DNA of 64,000 bases from Glaciimonas sp. CA11.2 (GCF_034314045.1 NZ_JAVIWL010000001.1:2108001-2172000); one strand, 5' to 3'. Positions 35,304 through 44,776 are shown, counted from the first letter of the stretch. Notes: generated by a model from the sequence alone, not told the origin. Numbers and translations are program-made.

Positions 35304-37082
35304 ATGGCTAAACGGGAAGACTTAGCAATTATTAGGGCTGCGCGTGCTGGACAGGCGGCGGCCCAGCTCGCGCTCGGTCAACGCTACCTCTTTGGCGGGA
35401 ACGGTTTGCCACAGAGCTTTCCGACTGCATTACATTGGTTGGATCGTGCTGCGCAACAGCAAGAGGTAGAGGCTTGGATCTTAATCGGGACGTATATTCA
35501 GCTTGATGTCGCCCGTGGTGCTACCAACCCGCTAGATTTATGCGCTTGGTATGAGCGCGCGTTTGACGCAGGCGTGATGCAGGCCGGATTGGTTTTAGCG
35601 CAATTGGTATTGGACATCAACATTCCAATCGATGAACGGGCTGCTTTAGAGGCTTATAAGCCTAAAGCTTTACAGGCACTGGAGGCAGCGGCGCATGCCG
35701 ATATTCCCGAGGCCCAATGGCTATTAGCGCAGCACGCGGCGAGGATCGATCAAACGGCCGCCGCGCTTGTCAATTCGCACGCTGCAGAAGCCGATAGTAA
35801 CGCCGGTAAAATGACGGGTGGTGCACATGTTGGTCTGCCGAGTCGCTCAAGTAATGCTTCGCGTTCCAGCCAAATGAACGGGGCTGATGAATTGACCGGT
35901 GAAGTTGCCCATCGGGCGCCAGTATCCGGCGCTGAAGCGACCGGTGCGACGCTGTCCTGGACCGCCCGCGCAGCTGACGCCGGAATCATGCAAGCACAAC
36001 ATTCGCTGGCGCAGATAGCCTGGGAAAAGCGCGACTGGACGGCGTTTTTAGAACGCGGCTTACCGTTGGCACGTGCCGTCGCGCAGCAATATGGTGGCGA
36101 ATTGGCACAATTGCATGCTCCTTCCGAATCTTTGGCGAGGCGTGTGGGTGAGGCAAATCTGTTGTTGTTAACGCGCTGTGCCCGCGCACTGATGATGACT
36201 ACTGGATTTGATGCTAACGAGGTCCAGCAATTTTTAGAGTTGGCGGCCTCGGCTGACGACAAATCTGCTCAGCTCGATTTGGGGCTTTGGTATGCGCGGA
36301 TGGATAGCGATGGCGGACGCATCATTGTTGGTGCTGGGTCAGCCAATTATAAAAAAGCGATACGTTGGCTGACACATGCGGGCGAGCGGGGATTATCCGA
36401 AGCTTGGTATGCGTTGTCACGAATATATTTGAAGTCTGAATTTTCTCAACGTAATTTGGTTGATATGCAACGCCATCTGGAGCATGCGGCTGAAATGGGG
36501 CATCGTGCAGCGCAGCTGGAATGTGGCGTCAGTGCGTGGCGCAATCGTCGTGAAAAGTTAACGAACGATGTTCAAGCGGTTTATTGGCTGCAAAAAGCAG
36601 CGACGCAAGGCAGTATTGAGGCCCAAACGTTGCTGACCAAGATTGCTGACCGCGCGCGTCCTATGGCGTGGGCCGTGAGCGCGAAACAACAACTGACGCG
36701 TGAGTTGGTCGCCGGTCATCCTTTTCTCGCGGCGCGTATTGAACTCGCCTTGTTATTTGGATTAAGTCGGCCAGAGGCTTTGTTGCTGGATTTAAATCAA
36801 GCTGATTGCGGTCACTGTCTGGTGGTGGATATCCGTACGTCTTACGCTCGCAGTAAGCGGCGGTTGGTGTTAATTGAGACGGGCGACGAGCGTCAGGCAT
36901 TGAATCGGCTGGCGCGATTGTTCGAGGATGTCGATTGTGGCCCGCATGGTCCAGAGGGAAATTATCGGCAACGCTTGTATCGTTTTAAGACAGCACTGCC
37001 GGGTTTGGAGATGACGGATGCCGATACAGCGACCGAAGATGGTGAAGAGTTCGCTGAAACGTCTAACCAACTGAGCAACTAA
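35304..37082 (+). CDS. Sel1-repeat (TPR-like) protein
   Basis: The 592-residue protein is built from Sel1-like helical repeats: AAAQLALGQRYLFGGNGLPQSFPTALHWLDRAAQQ near the start, and SAQLDLGLWYARMDSDGG followed by YKKAIRWLTHAGERGLSEAWYALSRIY in the middle. Such proteins mediate protein-protein contacts. A Ser/Ala-rich low-complexity stretch (about 160-210) splits two repeat groups. The C-terminal part (about 455-560, DLNQADCGHCLVVDIRTSYARSKRRLVLIETGDERQALNRL) is not Sel1 and is of unknown type. No signal peptide was seen, so it is likely cytoplasmic. The ATG at 35304 or a GTG at 35298 may start it. Confidence 0.8.
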   Translation: MAKREDLAIIRAARAGQAAAQLALGQRYLFGGNGLPQSFPTALHWLDRAAQQQEVEAWILIGTYIQLDVARGATNPLDLCAWYERAFDAGVMQAGLVLAQLVLDINIPIDERAALEAYKPKALQALEAAAHADIPEAQWLLAQHAARIDQTAAALVNSHAAEADSNAGKMTGGAHVGLPSRSSNASRSSQMNGADELTGEVAHRAPVSGAEATGATLSWTARAADAGIMQAQHSLAQIAWEKRDWTAFLERGLPLARAVAQQYGGELAQLHAPSESLARRVGEANLLLLTRCARALMMTTGFDANEVQQFLELAASADDKSAQLDLGLWYARMDSDGGRIIVGAGSANYKKAIRWLTHAGERGLSEAWYALSRIYLKSEFSQRNLVDMQRHLEHAAEMGHRAAQLECGVSAWRNRREKLTNDVQAVYWLQKAATQGSIEAQTLLTKIADRARPMAWAVSAKQQLTRELVAGHPFLAARIELALLFGLSRPEALLLDLNQADCGHCLVVDIRTSYARSKRRLVLIETGDERQALNRLARLFEDVDCGPHGPEGNYRQRLYRFKTALPGLEMTDADTATEDGEEFAETSNQLSN

Positions 37083-37265
37083 GATTGCGTATTTAAATAC
37101 GGGCGCCCAAATAGCGCGCCGCGGCCAAACGCTATGCTTAAGTACTTAGTTTTTGGCTTAATTAAAAATTAACGAGAAAATTTGCGTTGTAAAGTAATGA
37201 GTAATCAGCAATAAGTAGTTAGGAAGTTATTGGGTTTAATTTTTTACAACGCGCACCTTCCTGGC

Positions 37266-37313
37266 TACGTTCGTTGATACGTTCGTTTTTACGTTCGTTT
37301 TTACGTTCGGCCT
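37266..37313. repeat. 12-bp tandem repeat reaching into the 3' end of dapF
   Basis: TACGTTCGTTTT and variants start at 37266, 37278, 37290 and 37302 (about four units). The last unit includes the final dapF codons and its stop; the other units each restore a TAA or TAT/TAG in the dapF frame. Confidence 0.9.
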
Positions 37314-38167
37314 GCATCGATATCTATTTCACCTTCGAACACGGTCACGGCGGGACCGGTGAGTCTGACCGGTTGTCCAATGCCATTCCATGCGATAGAT
37401 AGATCGCCGCCGTGAGTGCAGACTGCTACCGGTGAATCCAGCAACCCACGTTGAATACCCGCGACAACCGCAGCGCACGCGCCAGTGCCACAAGCTAAAG
37501 TTTCGCCCGCACCGCGTTCATACACGCGCAACTTGATCTGATGGCGATCAACAATTTGCATGAACCCAGCGTTGACGCGTTTTGGAAACCGCGGATGATG
37601 CTCAATGATAGGACCATCCACAAGAACCGGCGTGGCCTCAGTATCGCTGACGACCTGAATCGCATGTGGATTACCCATCGATACAACTGAAAACAGGATT
37701 AACTTGCCGTTGATTTCGAGTGGCCACAACGTGTCCGTACCTTGGCGTTCGCCTTGTAGAGCGCTTGCGTCAAAAGGTACGTCGGACGGCGCTAAAACAG
37801 GAGAGCCCATGTCAACAGTAATAGAGCCATCGTCTTCCAGCATTGGCTCGATCACGCCGCACATGGTTTCTACTTTGATGGAGCGCTTTTGGGTGAGACC
37901 TTTTTCAGTAACAAATTTGACGAACGCGCGCGCACCGTTCCCGCACTGCTCAACTTCTCCGCCATCAGCATTGTAAATGCGGTAACGGAAATCAACGCCC
38001 GCCGCTTGGGGTTTTTCAACGACCAACATCTGATCGGCACCGACTCCAAAGCGACGGTCAGCTAGTGCTTGCCATTGGACTTGTGTGAAATCGATATGCT
38101 GATTAATCGCATCAATGACAATGAAATCGTTACCCGCGCCGTGCATTTTTGTGAATTTGAGTTTCAT
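37301..38167 (-). CDS. dapF: Diaminopimelate epimerase
   Basis: DapF turns LL- into meso-diaminopimelate for lysine and peptidoglycan. The 288-residue protein begins [20 protein letters not shown]. The two catalytic Cys lie in [12 protein letters not shown] and the [13 protein letters not shown] motif, and [13 protein letters not shown] is conserved. It is followed upstream (in the same direction) by two acyltransferase genes. The very end overlaps a tandem repeat. Confidence 0.95.
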   Translation of the reverse strand: MKLKFTKMHGAGNDFIVIDAINQHIDFTQVQWQALADRRFGVGADQMLVVEKPQAAGVDFRYRIYNADGGEVEQCGNGARAFVKFVTEKGLTQKRSIKVETMCGVIEPMLEDDGSITVDMGSPVLAPSDVPFDASALQGERQGTDTLWPLEINGKLILFSVVSMGNPHAIQVVSDTEATPVLVDGPIIEHHPRFPKRVNAGFMQIVDRHQIKLRVYERGAGETLACGTGACAAVVAGIQRGLLDSPVAVCTHGGDLSIAWNGIGQPVRLTGPAVTVFEGEIDIDAGRT

Positions 38168-38289
38168 GGTGTGATTATAGGGCGGTAAGAGAGAAAGTGC
38201 GCAACACGACGCTTCTGTAAAGTTGCCAGTTTTTTTGTCTCGTTACGTTATTTAGCGTTAAAAGTTCAAACTTGGTTTTCTTCATTTGA

Positions 38290-39159
38290 TTAATAAGGCC
38301 CAGGTTCGCCCTGCGGTCTGGTTTTAAAGCGCTTATGCGCCCAAAAGTACTCTGCTGGCGCTTCGAGTATCCGCTCTTCAATAAATGCATTCATGCGTCG
38401 GGTCGCTTCCGTGACATCGTTGCCTGGATAGTTTTCCCAAGCCGGGTAAAAGGTAACTTTCCAACCTTTATAGCCCGGCAAGTACGTCGCGATCATCGGA
38501 ACCACGCTGGCTTTGGTGGCGGCGGCAATTCTGGCGAGTGCGGTGAGTGTCGCTGCAGGAATGCCAAAGAATGGGACAAATTCGGCATCTTTGGTTCCAA
38601 AATCCATATCAGGCAACATGATGAAGGGAAATCCCTCCCGCATCGCACGGATGATTGGTTTCACACCTTGTTCGCGCGTGAATAATTTGACAGGGCGAAA
38701 ACGCGACCGACCTTTAAGCAAAGCAGCATCCACCAACGGATCTTGTTGCCGAGAGTAAATGGTGCAAATCGAGAGCGACGAGTTGAGTACTAACGCAATG
38801 CCTGGAATTTCTAGACAGACAAAGTGCGGACATAGCAAAATGGTAGGTCCTGCACGGAGTGTGTCGAGCGGTAAGTCAGATTCAATTTTTATCAGTCGTT
38901 TGAGGCGCGCTTCAGAAGCCCACCACAACACACTGCGTTCCAGAGCGCTGCGTGAATAGGCTTGAAAATGGCGCCGTGCCAATATGACGCGGTCTGCTTC
39001 TGGCATATCAGGAAAACACAACCGCAGATTGATTAACGTAATGTGGCGACGTGGTTTCATGATGATGAACAGCAACGATCCTAACGCTTCGCCAAGAGGG
39101 CCAAGTATCCAGAGCGGCAGCCAATGTGTCAGCCATAACAAGAAAATCAGCGCTCTCAT
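38290..39159 (-). CDS. Lipid A biosynthesis acyltransferase (second copy)
   Basis: This is an LpxL/HtrB-family late acyltransferase that adds a secondary acyl chain to lipid A at the inner membrane. It has 289 residues with an N-terminal hydrophobic helix (about 3-22), the catalytic HX4E motif in LCPHFVCLEIPGIAL, and a C-terminal ERILEAPAEYFWAHKRFKTRP, which is the LpxL/LpxM hallmark. It overlaps the upstream paralog by 4 bp (ATGA), so the two are coupled. Whether it makes the 2 or 2' (or 3') acylation cannot be told. Confidence 0.9.
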   Translation of the reverse strand: MRALIFLLWLTHWLPLWILGPLGEALGSLLFIIMKPRRHITLINLRLCFPDMPEADRVILARRHFQAYSRSALERSVLWWASEARLKRLIKIESDLPLDTLRAGPTILLCPHFVCLEIPGIALVLNSSLSICTIYSRQQDPLVDAALLKGRSRFRPVKLFTREQGVKPIIRAMREGFPFIMLPDMDFGTKDAEFVPFFGIPAATLTALARIAAATKASVVPMIATYLPGYKGWKVTFYPAWENYPGNDVTEATRRMNAFIEERILEAPAEYFWAHKRFKTRPQGEPGPY

Positions 39160-40022
39160 GGACGGTCCTTATTATCGGGCGCTATGTCAGTTGGCGCGCT
39201 GACGCCGGGCGGCGTTTTATAGCGGTTGTAGCTCCAGATATACTGGGATGGGCAACGGGCGATTAGTTTTTCCATGGCGATGTTGATCGCATGGGCTTGC
39301 TGTTTTGGGGTATTACCTAACTCTTCTTCAAATGGCACAAACCGAATGACAAAACCACGGCCAAAAGGTAGGCGTTCGGCATACGAAAGAATAATGGGCG
39401 CGCCACTCATTTGATGCAATTTGGCCGATAAAGTCATCGTGTAAGCCGCTTTGCCAAAAAAATCGGCCCAGACGCCTTCACCGTTTTGTGGCACCTGATC
39501 GGGCAGCAACCCGATGGCCTGACCTTTTTTGAGGGCTTTTAGCAAGGCACGCACGCCCGTTAGATTTGCTGGAGCGAGGTGCAAGTTAGGGCGCGCGCGC
39601 GCGCCTTCAATCAAGGGTTTTAATGCGGCTTTGCGTGGCGGTCGGTATAGCGCGGTGAGCGATGTTTTGGCGGCAATTGCTTGAGCGATGATTTCAAAAC
39701 AACCCAAATGCGGCGTCAAAAAAATGACCCCAGTTTTGGCGTCAAGCGCGGCCTGTGCCAACTCCCAATTTTCGATGCTGGCCGTACGTAATACCTTCTC
39801 TGGCGGCGCGCACCAGACAAAAGGAAGCTCAAACATGCTTTTGCCGGACTCGCGAATCGCTTGAGACAAATAGCGTTTATAACCGGCACGGGCAAGGTTA
39901 GTTTTTAATTTGCGTCGATACGATGGCGATAACAAATATACCAGCCAACCGACAGCAGAACCGATTGCGTGCAACGCAAATAGCGGTAATTTAGATAAAA
40001 GTTGAAAGAGTTTGACAAGCAT
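39156..40022 (-). CDS. Lipid A biosynthesis acyltransferase (first copy, LpxL-like)
   Basis: This is a paralog of the next gene and of the same LpxL/HtrB family. It has 288 residues, an N-terminal hydrophobic helix, catalytic HX4E in FLTPHLGCFEIIAQAI, a LLPDQVPQNGEGVWADFFGKAAYTM stretch and the C-terminal QYIWSYNRYKTPPG. The two are only modestly alike, so they probably have different acyl positions or donors. It is the first gene of the pair and divergent from metK. Confidence 0.9.
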   Translation of the reverse strand: MLVKLFQLLSKLPLFALHAIGSAVGWLVYLLSPSYRRKLKTNLARAGYKRYLSQAIRESGKSMFELPFVWCAPPEKVLRTASIENWELAQAALDAKTGVIFLTPHLGCFEIIAQAIAAKTSLTALYRPPRKAALKPLIEGARARPNLHLAPANLTGVRALLKALKKGQAIGLLPDQVPQNGEGVWADFFGKAAYTMTLSAKLHQMSGAPIILSYAERLPFGRGFVIRFVPFEEELGNTPKQQAHAINIAMEKLIARCPSQYIWSYNRYKTPPGVSAPTDIAPDNKDRP

Positions 40023-40163
40023 TGGACGGTGGGAAGGGGCGTTTTGCCGAAAAGTTGTAAAAGGCGTAAAATAACATACGTAGGATAAACAAATACATTG
40101 ATGTACTTATATTAGTGTTTAATAATTAGCTAATGCAACTAGCTTATTCGTCGGCTTGTTAGC

Positions 40164-40214
40164 TAACTTAAAAAGCATTAACTTAAGCATTAACTTAAGC
40201 AGCAACTTAAGCAG
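40164..40214. repeat. 12-bp tandem repeat, four units
   Basis: TAACTTAAGCAT/CAACTTAAGCAG units begin at 40164 (with a 3-base insertion), 40179, 40191 and 40203. It lies upstream of the metK leader. Confidence 0.85.
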
Positions 40215-40341
40215 CAAATCGATAAATCGCTTATTCTATTAGCGTTACATTCAATGTGTAGCAAGAGTTGCAAGAAATTGGACCAGCCAAATCAGTCATT
40301 AATTTGGATCATGCCAGTTTCGCCGGATTTACAGGATTTCA

Positions 40342-40397
40342 CCCGCCGAGTTAATAGACAACTTGCGAAGCGGTATACAAATTTCGCTAAAGCGTCG
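40342..40397 (+). promoter_or_regulatory. SAM-II-like aptamer candidate in the metK leader
   Basis: In order the leader shows P1 left arm CCGC (40343-40346), GAGTTAA (40348-40354; SAM-II has GAUUUAA), GAC (40357-40359), TTGC (40363-40366), P1 right arm GCGG (40370-40373), AAATTTCGCTAAA (40379-40391; SAM-II has AAAUGUAGCUAAA), and GTC (40394-40396), able to pair with GAC as P2. This is the SAM-II pseudoknot order, with P1 and P2 pairs differing but complementary. The loop before TTGC is about 3 bases longer than in the type RNA. Placement before the SAM synthetase gene makes biological sense. It was aligned by eye only. Confidence 0.45.
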
Positions 40398-40458
40398 CAG
40401 GCTCTACAGTAGGACTGCGGCACGGTCACCACTGTATTTCTTTCTGGCAGGAGCCTGT
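40397..40458 (+). promoter_or_regulatory. Anti-Shine-Dalgarno switch in the metK leader
   Basis: CAGGCTC (40398-40404) is fully complementary to GAGCCTG (40451-40457), which overlaps the Shine-Dalgarno CAGGAG of metK; two G-U pairs extend it. The same 5' segment can instead form the hairpin CGCAG/CTGCG with the segment around 40415-40419. The two structures exclude each other, as an expression platform requires. Confidence 0.5.
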
Positions 40459-40459
40459 T

Positions 40460-41617
40460 ATGACACATGAATACCTCTTCACCTCTGAATCCGTTTCTGA
40501 GGGACATCCCGACAAAGTCGCGGATCAAATTTCCGATGCTATTCTGGACGCCATTTTGGCCCAAGATCCAAATGGACGCGTTGCTGCCGAAACATTGGTT
40601 AATACCGGTCTGGTTGTTCTGGCCGGTGAAGTCACAACGTTTGCTAACGTCGATTACATCAACGTGGCACGTGAGACCATCAAGCGCATCGGTTACGATA
40701 ATGCTGACTTCGGTATCGATTACAAAAGCTGCGCGGTGCTGGTGGCGTACGACAAGCAATCGCCGGACATCGCTCAAGGTGTTGATGAAGGCAAGGGATT
40801 GGATCTGGATCAGGGCGCGGGCGATCAGGGTTTGATGTTTGGTTACGCTTGTGACGAAACCCCGGAACTGATGCCAGCCGCTATTTATTACGCACATCGG
40901 ATTGTTGAGCGCCAGTCGCAATTGCGCAGAGACGGGCGTTTGCCATGGCTGCGTCCGGACGCAAAATCACAGGTGACGCTGAAGTATGTTGACGGTGTAC
41001 CCGTCGCGATTGACACGATTGTGTTGTCAACACAGCATGCGCCTGAAATGCAACACAGGGCTATTGAAGAAGCCGCCATCGAAGAAATTATCAAGCCAGT
41101 CGTGCCGAAAGAATGGCTACAAAACACGCGTTATCTAATCAATCCTACGGGGCGGTTCGTCATCGGTGGACCGCAAGGGGATTGTGGATTGACTGGTCGT
41201 AAAATTATTGTGGATACTTACGGTGGTGCCGCACCGCACGGCGGCGGCGCTTTTTCGGGCAAGGATCCATCAAAGGTCGATCGTTCTGCCGCCTACGCTG
41301 GCCGTTATGTCGCCAAAAATATCGTTGCAGCCGGTTTGGCGACGCGTTGCCAAATTCAGGTGTCATATGCGATTGGTATTGCTAAACCGACCTCCGTGAT
41401 GGTAACGACGTTCGGAACTGGCAAGATCAGCGATGAAAAACTGGCCCAGCTGGTATTGGAGCATTTTGACCTGCGTCCAAAAGGTATCGTGCAAATGCTT
41501 GATCTGTTACGTCCAATCTATGAAAAAACTGCTGCATACGGACACTTTGGTCGTGAAGAGCCAGAATTTACCTGGGAACGCACTGACAAAGCAGCGGCGC
41601 TCAAAGCAGCAATTTGA
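40460..41617 (+). CDS. metK: S-adenosylmethionine synthetase
   Basis: MetK makes SAM from methionine and ATP. The 385-residue protein begins with [24 protein letters not shown], then [27 protein letters not shown] (methionine/ATP loop), and [39 protein letters not shown]. The usual [13 protein letters not shown] is intact. The ATG has CAGGAG upstream. It is well expressed by its codon bias and stands first in the block metK-permease-ahcY-holin-like-metF. Confidence 0.97.
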   Translation: MTHEYLFTSESVSEGHPDKVADQISDAILDAILAQDPNGRVAAETLVNTGLVVLAGEVTTFANVDYINVARETIKRIGYDNADFGIDYKSCAVLVAYDKQSPDIAQGVDEGKGLDLDQGAGDQGLMFGYACDETPELMPAAIYYAHRIVERQSQLRRDGRLPWLRPDAKSQVTLKYVDGVPVAIDTIVLSTQHAPEMQHRAIEEAAIEEIIKPVVPKEWLQNTRYLINPTGRFVIGGPQGDCGLTGRKIIVDTYGGAAPHGGGAFSGKDPSKVDRSAAYAGRYVAKNIVAAGLATRCQIQVSYAIGIAKPTSVMVTTFGTGKISDEKLAQLVLEHFDLRPKGIVQMLDLLRPIYEKTAAYGHFGREEPEFTWERTDKAAALKAAI

Positions 41618-41954
41618 TTGTGTTTCGATAGTAGCAGCGTGACGATTTTGTAACGCCATCATTTACCGCCTATGCTAATCACTCGCGTTAGCTAGCGCGG
41701 AATCGACGGGAAGTAGGCTTCGGCTAAAACGGAAACGTTTCGGCTGGATGTCCTGCTTTCGCGTTGTCTTGTTTTTGATTTATACCGTCCAATTGCCTCA
41801 GAACAGGCGCAAAATACTGATTAATTGATGCTTTGCGGATACCTAACTACTTGATACACTGAGTTGTTTCTTCTGCAAGATTCATTCAGCAGCATCGGTC
41901 GCTTTGCCGTGCATATTTCATTTTGTAGTTTGTGCTTATCGGGTTTTACCTATC
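41618..41954. other. metK-permease intergenic region
   Basis: No gene was seen. CGCG/CGCG around TTAGCTAG (near 41684-41700) and AAACG/CGTTT (near 41730-41745) are weak hairpins. They may end metK transcription. Confidence 0.4.
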
Positions 41955-43031
41955 ATGGCCGCAATCAAATCTTCCGCCAAACAGACGACTGCCGTTCAAA
42001 TGCAGCCGCCCAGACGCCGTCCAGTGACAAGCGGGGTGTCTTCTTTTCGCATTGCTGCTTGGCTGATCGCGATTGTGGTCTTAGTTTTGGTCTTGACGCT
42101 GCATATGCTGACCGCGTTATTGGCAGGATTGCTGGTGTATCAATTGGTGCGTTCATTGACGCCACTGATCGAGCGCCGCCTCACCAGTGAGCGCTCACAT
42201 CTTATAGCAGTTGTGTTGCTTTCTACGGTTATTATTGGCGTTCTCACCGGCATTATTCTGGGTTTGGTAGCGTTCTTCCACGGTGGACCTGATCGCATGT
42301 TGGTCATTCAATCCAAGTTGATGGATGTCATCGATCAGGCGCGTACGCAGATGCCGACGGTACTGCAACGATTTTTGCCGGATGATATCGTTGGTACTCG
42401 GCAAATGGTCACCGAATTTATAGAATCCCATAGCGGCGAACTTAAGCTGGCGGGAAAAGAAGCGGTACAAGTCTTTATTCATGTGTTGGTTGGTATGGTA
42501 TTGGGAGCGATGGTCGCAATGACTGCAGAACATCCATTGCCGGTACTACAGCCCTTGGCTTCTGAGTTGTTAGAACGCGCAAGATTGCTGGCCGACGCTT
42601 TTCGTCGCATCGTATTTGCGCAGATTAAGATCTCGTTGCTCAATACCACCCTGACGGCAATTTTTTTGCTGGTGATATTACGCTTGGCGGGCGTCCATTT
42701 GCCATTGACCAAAACAATGATTGTAGTCACTTTTTTGGCTGGATTACTTCCTGTAATCGGCAACTTAATTTCGAATTCCGTGATCGTTGTTGTGGCATTG
42801 TCAGTTTCTTTATACGTTGCATTGGCCGCACTGGTATTTCTGATTGTGGTTCATAAGCTGGAATATTTTTTAAACGCCCGGATTGTCGGTTCGCAAATTA
42901 ATGCACGTAGCTGGGAATTGTTGCTAATGATGGTTCTGGCTGAAGCAGCGTTCGGCTTGCCCGGATTGGTGGCAGCACCGGTTTATTACGCTTATATTAA
43001 AAGCGAACTTTACGAAATGGGCTGGGTTTGA
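41955..43031 (+). CDS. AI-2E family transporter (PerM type)
   Basis: This is an inner-membrane permease of the AI-2E/PerM family, whose members are linked to autoinducer export, sodium/proton antiport or general permease functions. The ATG at 41955 gives MAAIKSSAKQTT and a basic N-terminus before the first helices; a start further upstream would be in an unlikely context. The 358-residue protein has about seven to eight hydrophobic segments, a periplasmic or cytoplasmic loop about 110-190, and the C-terminal GLPGLVAAPVYYAYIKSELYE of the family. Substrate is unknown. The place between metK and ahcY is suggestive of an SAM-cycle product but is not proof. Confidence 0.85.
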   Translation: MAAIKSSAKQTTAVQMQPPRRRPVTSGVSSFRIAAWLIAIVVLVLVLTLHMLTALLAGLLVYQLVRSLTPLIERRLTSERSHLIAVVLLSTVIIGVLTGIILGLVAFFHGGPDRMLVIQSKLMDVIDQARTQMPTVLQRFLPDDIVGTRQMVTEFIESHSGELKLAGKEAVQVFIHVLVGMVLGAMVAMTAEHPLPVLQPLASELLERARLLADAFRRIVFAQIKISLLNTTLTAIFLLVILRLAGVHLPLTKTMIVVTFLAGLLPVIGNLISNSVIVVVALSVSLYVALAALVFLIVVHKLEYFLNARIVGSQINARSWELLLMMVLAEAAFGLPGLVAAPVYYAYIKSELYEMGWV

Positions 43032-43062
43032 GGTTGGCTAGACAATGATTGTTTTCTTTTTA

Positions 43063-43120
43063 AGTACCGAATAAATATCGAATAAATAGTCAGCGAGAAC
43101 TGAATAAGTATCGAATAAGC
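43063..43120. repeat. Degenerate GAATAA repeats
   Basis: Four spaced copies of (TATC/TACC/AACT)GAATAA occur within 58 bp. They resemble the short tandem duplications seen elsewhere between genes here. Confidence 0.6.
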
Positions 43121-43243
43121 ACTGAAAATTGTTACAGACACCTTTCCAAAAAGTGTCAATAAACTTTATTTTTGCGCATTTGGCATGATCCAATCGCAAA
43201 GCCATGAAAGCAATGGCAATTTGATTTAGAATACTGACTTCGT

Positions 43244-43311
43244 GCCAAGGAGCGTTGCGACAGACACAGTCTGCCAGGCTTGGTATCGTCTCTACAAGCA
43301 ACCGCGCTCAC
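43244..43311 (+). promoter_or_regulatory. S-adenosylhomocysteine (SAH) riboswitch
   Basis: The motif shows GCCAAG (43244-43249) pairing with CTTGGT (43279-43284), GAGCG (43250-43254) pairing with CGCTC (43305-43309), TTGC with GCAA, and the hairpin CAGAC/GTCTG (43261-43273), in the order expected for the SAH aptamer with its pseudoknot. The conserved CCAGGCT and GCGCTCAC blocks are also there. SAH binding is known to switch on ahcY, which begins 32 bases on. Confidence 0.92.
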
Positions 43312-43342
43312 GTTACTTTTTTTCTAACGAAAGGAGGGCGTG

Positions 43343-44776
43343 ATGAACGCCGTTGTAATGAAATCCATCCCTACTACTCTTGTTTCTTCCGATTATGTGG
43401 TTGCCGATATCAGCTTGGCTGGTTGGGGCGATAAAGAAATCCGCATAGCCGAGACCGAAATGCCAGGTCTGATCGCCATTCGTCAAGAATTTGCGGCGGC
43501 GCAACCGCTGAAAGGCGCACGCATCACCGGTTCGATTCACATGACGATTCAAACCGCAGTGTTGATTCAAACGCTGGAAGCGCTTGGCGCCAAAGTGCGT
43601 TGGGCATCATGCAATATCTACTCAACCCAAGATCACGCGGCCGCGGCAATTGCTGCCGCTGGAACGCCGGTATTCGCTTTTAAAGGCGAATCGCTGGATG
43701 AGTATTGGGAATTCACGCATCGCATTTTTGAATGGCCGGGCGAAGAGCAAGCCAACATGATTCTCGACGATGGTGGCGACGCTACTTTGTTGTTGCATCT
43801 CGGCACGCGTGCAGAAAAAGACGCGTCAGTGTTGAGCGATCCTACTTCGGAAGAAGAAATTTGCCTTTACAACGCCATCAAGAAAAAGCTGGCAACGTCA
43901 CCGCAATGGTATTCGACCCGTTTGGCACAAATTAAAGGTGTCACCGAAGAAACCACAACCGGTGTGCATCGTTTGTATCAAATGCACAAGGAAGGCAAAT
44001 TAGCTTTCCCTGCAATCAACGTTAACGATTCAGTCACCAAGTCAAAGTTTGATAACTTGTATGGCTGCCGTGAGTCATTGGTTGACGGTATCAAGCGTGC
44101 AACAGACGTCATGATTGCCGGTAAAGTTGCCGTCATCGCCGGTTATGGCGATGTGGGTAAAGGTTCTGCGCAAGCAATGCGGGCGCTATCGGCCCAAGTG
44201 TGGGTGACAGAAATCGATCCAATCTGCGCGCTGCAAGCAGCGATGGAAGGTTATCGCGTTGTGACCATGGATTATGCGGCGGAGCACGGTGATATTTTTG
44301 TTACCTGTACTGGCAATTATCACGTCATCACCCACGACCATATGGCGAAGATGAAAGATCAGGCGATTGTCTGCAATATTGGCCATTTCGATAACGAAAT
44401 CGAAGTCGCTGCATTGAAGAAATATACTTGGGAAAACATCAAGCCACAAGTCGATCACGTTATTTTTCCCGACGGCAAACGCATCATCTTGCTGGCTGAA
44501 GGTCGTTTGGTCAATTTGGGTTGCGGTACTGGCCATCCATCGTATGTAATGAGCTCGTCGTTTGCGAATCAAACCATCGCGCAAATCGAATTATTCGCCA
44601 ATACGAAGGCTTATCCAATCGGTGTTTATACGTTGCCGAAGCATTTGGATGAAAAGGTCGCACGCTTGCAATTGCAAAAACTGAATGCACAACTTAGTGT
44701 GCTCACGGAAGAGCAAGCGGCCTACATCGGCGTGAAACAAACCGGCCCTTATAAGCCGGAACAATATCGTTATTAA
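43343..44776 (+). CDS. ahcY: Adenosylhomocysteinase
   Basis: This enzyme cleaves SAH to adenosine and homocysteine and so removes a methyltransferase inhibitor. The 477-residue protein has the NAD-binding [23 protein letters not shown] near 267, [32 protein letters not shown], and the C-terminal [10 protein letters not shown]. The ATG at 43343 lies behind AAGGAGGGC; the GTG just before it is less likely. It is under the SAH riboswitch. Confidence 0.97.
   Translation: MNAVVMKSIPTTLVSSDYVVADISLAGWGDKEIRIAETEMPGLIAIRQEFAAAQPLKGARITGSIHMTIQTAVLIQTLEALGAKVRWASCNIYSTQDHAAAAIAAAGTPVFAFKGESLDEYWEFTHRIFEWPGEEQANMILDDGGDATLLLHLGTRAEKDASVLSDPTSEEEICLYNAIKKKLATSPQWYSTRLAQIKGVTEETTTGVHRLYQMHKEGKLAFPAINVNDSVTKSKFDNLYGCRESLVDGIKRATDVMIAGKVAVIAGYGDVGKGSAQAMRALSAQVWVTEIDPICALQAAMEGYRVVTMDYAAEHGDIFVTCTGNYHVITHDHMAKMKDQAIVCNIGHFDNEIEVAALKKYTWENIKPQVDHVIFPDGKRIILLAEGRLVNLGCGTGHPSYVMSSSFANQTIAQIELFANTKAYPIGVYTLPKHLDEKVARLQLQKLNAQLSVLTEEQAAYIGVKQTGPYKPEQYRY

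Larger units (their letters stand above)
40023..40459. other. Divergent region between lpxL and metK
   Basis: It contains a 12-bp tandem repeat (40164-40214) and the metK leader with a riboswitch-like core and Shine-Dalgarno pairing segment (40342-40457). No gene was seen. Confidence 0.6.
43032..43342. other. Intergenic region with repeats and the ahcY leader
   Basis: It begins with GAATAA-type repeats (43063-43120) and ends with the SAH riboswitch (43244-43311) and the strong Shine-Dalgarno AAGGAGGGC before ahcY. Confidence 0.7.

Noticed and set aside
36000..36262. Long antisense frame within the Sel1-repeat gene
   Set aside because: Low-complexity Ala/Ser/Pro product opposite a clear repeat protein; no start signal.
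38175..38390. Small minus-strand frame between dapF and the acyltransferase gene
   Set aside because: Most of it overlaps the 3' end of the acyltransferase in another frame and it lacks a family or Shine-Dalgarno site.
40415..40462. SAM/SAH riboswitch of the Rhodobacterales type at the metK start
   Set aside because: GGTCACC and the GGAG region slightly resemble it, but the needed GTCA/TGAC pairing is missing.
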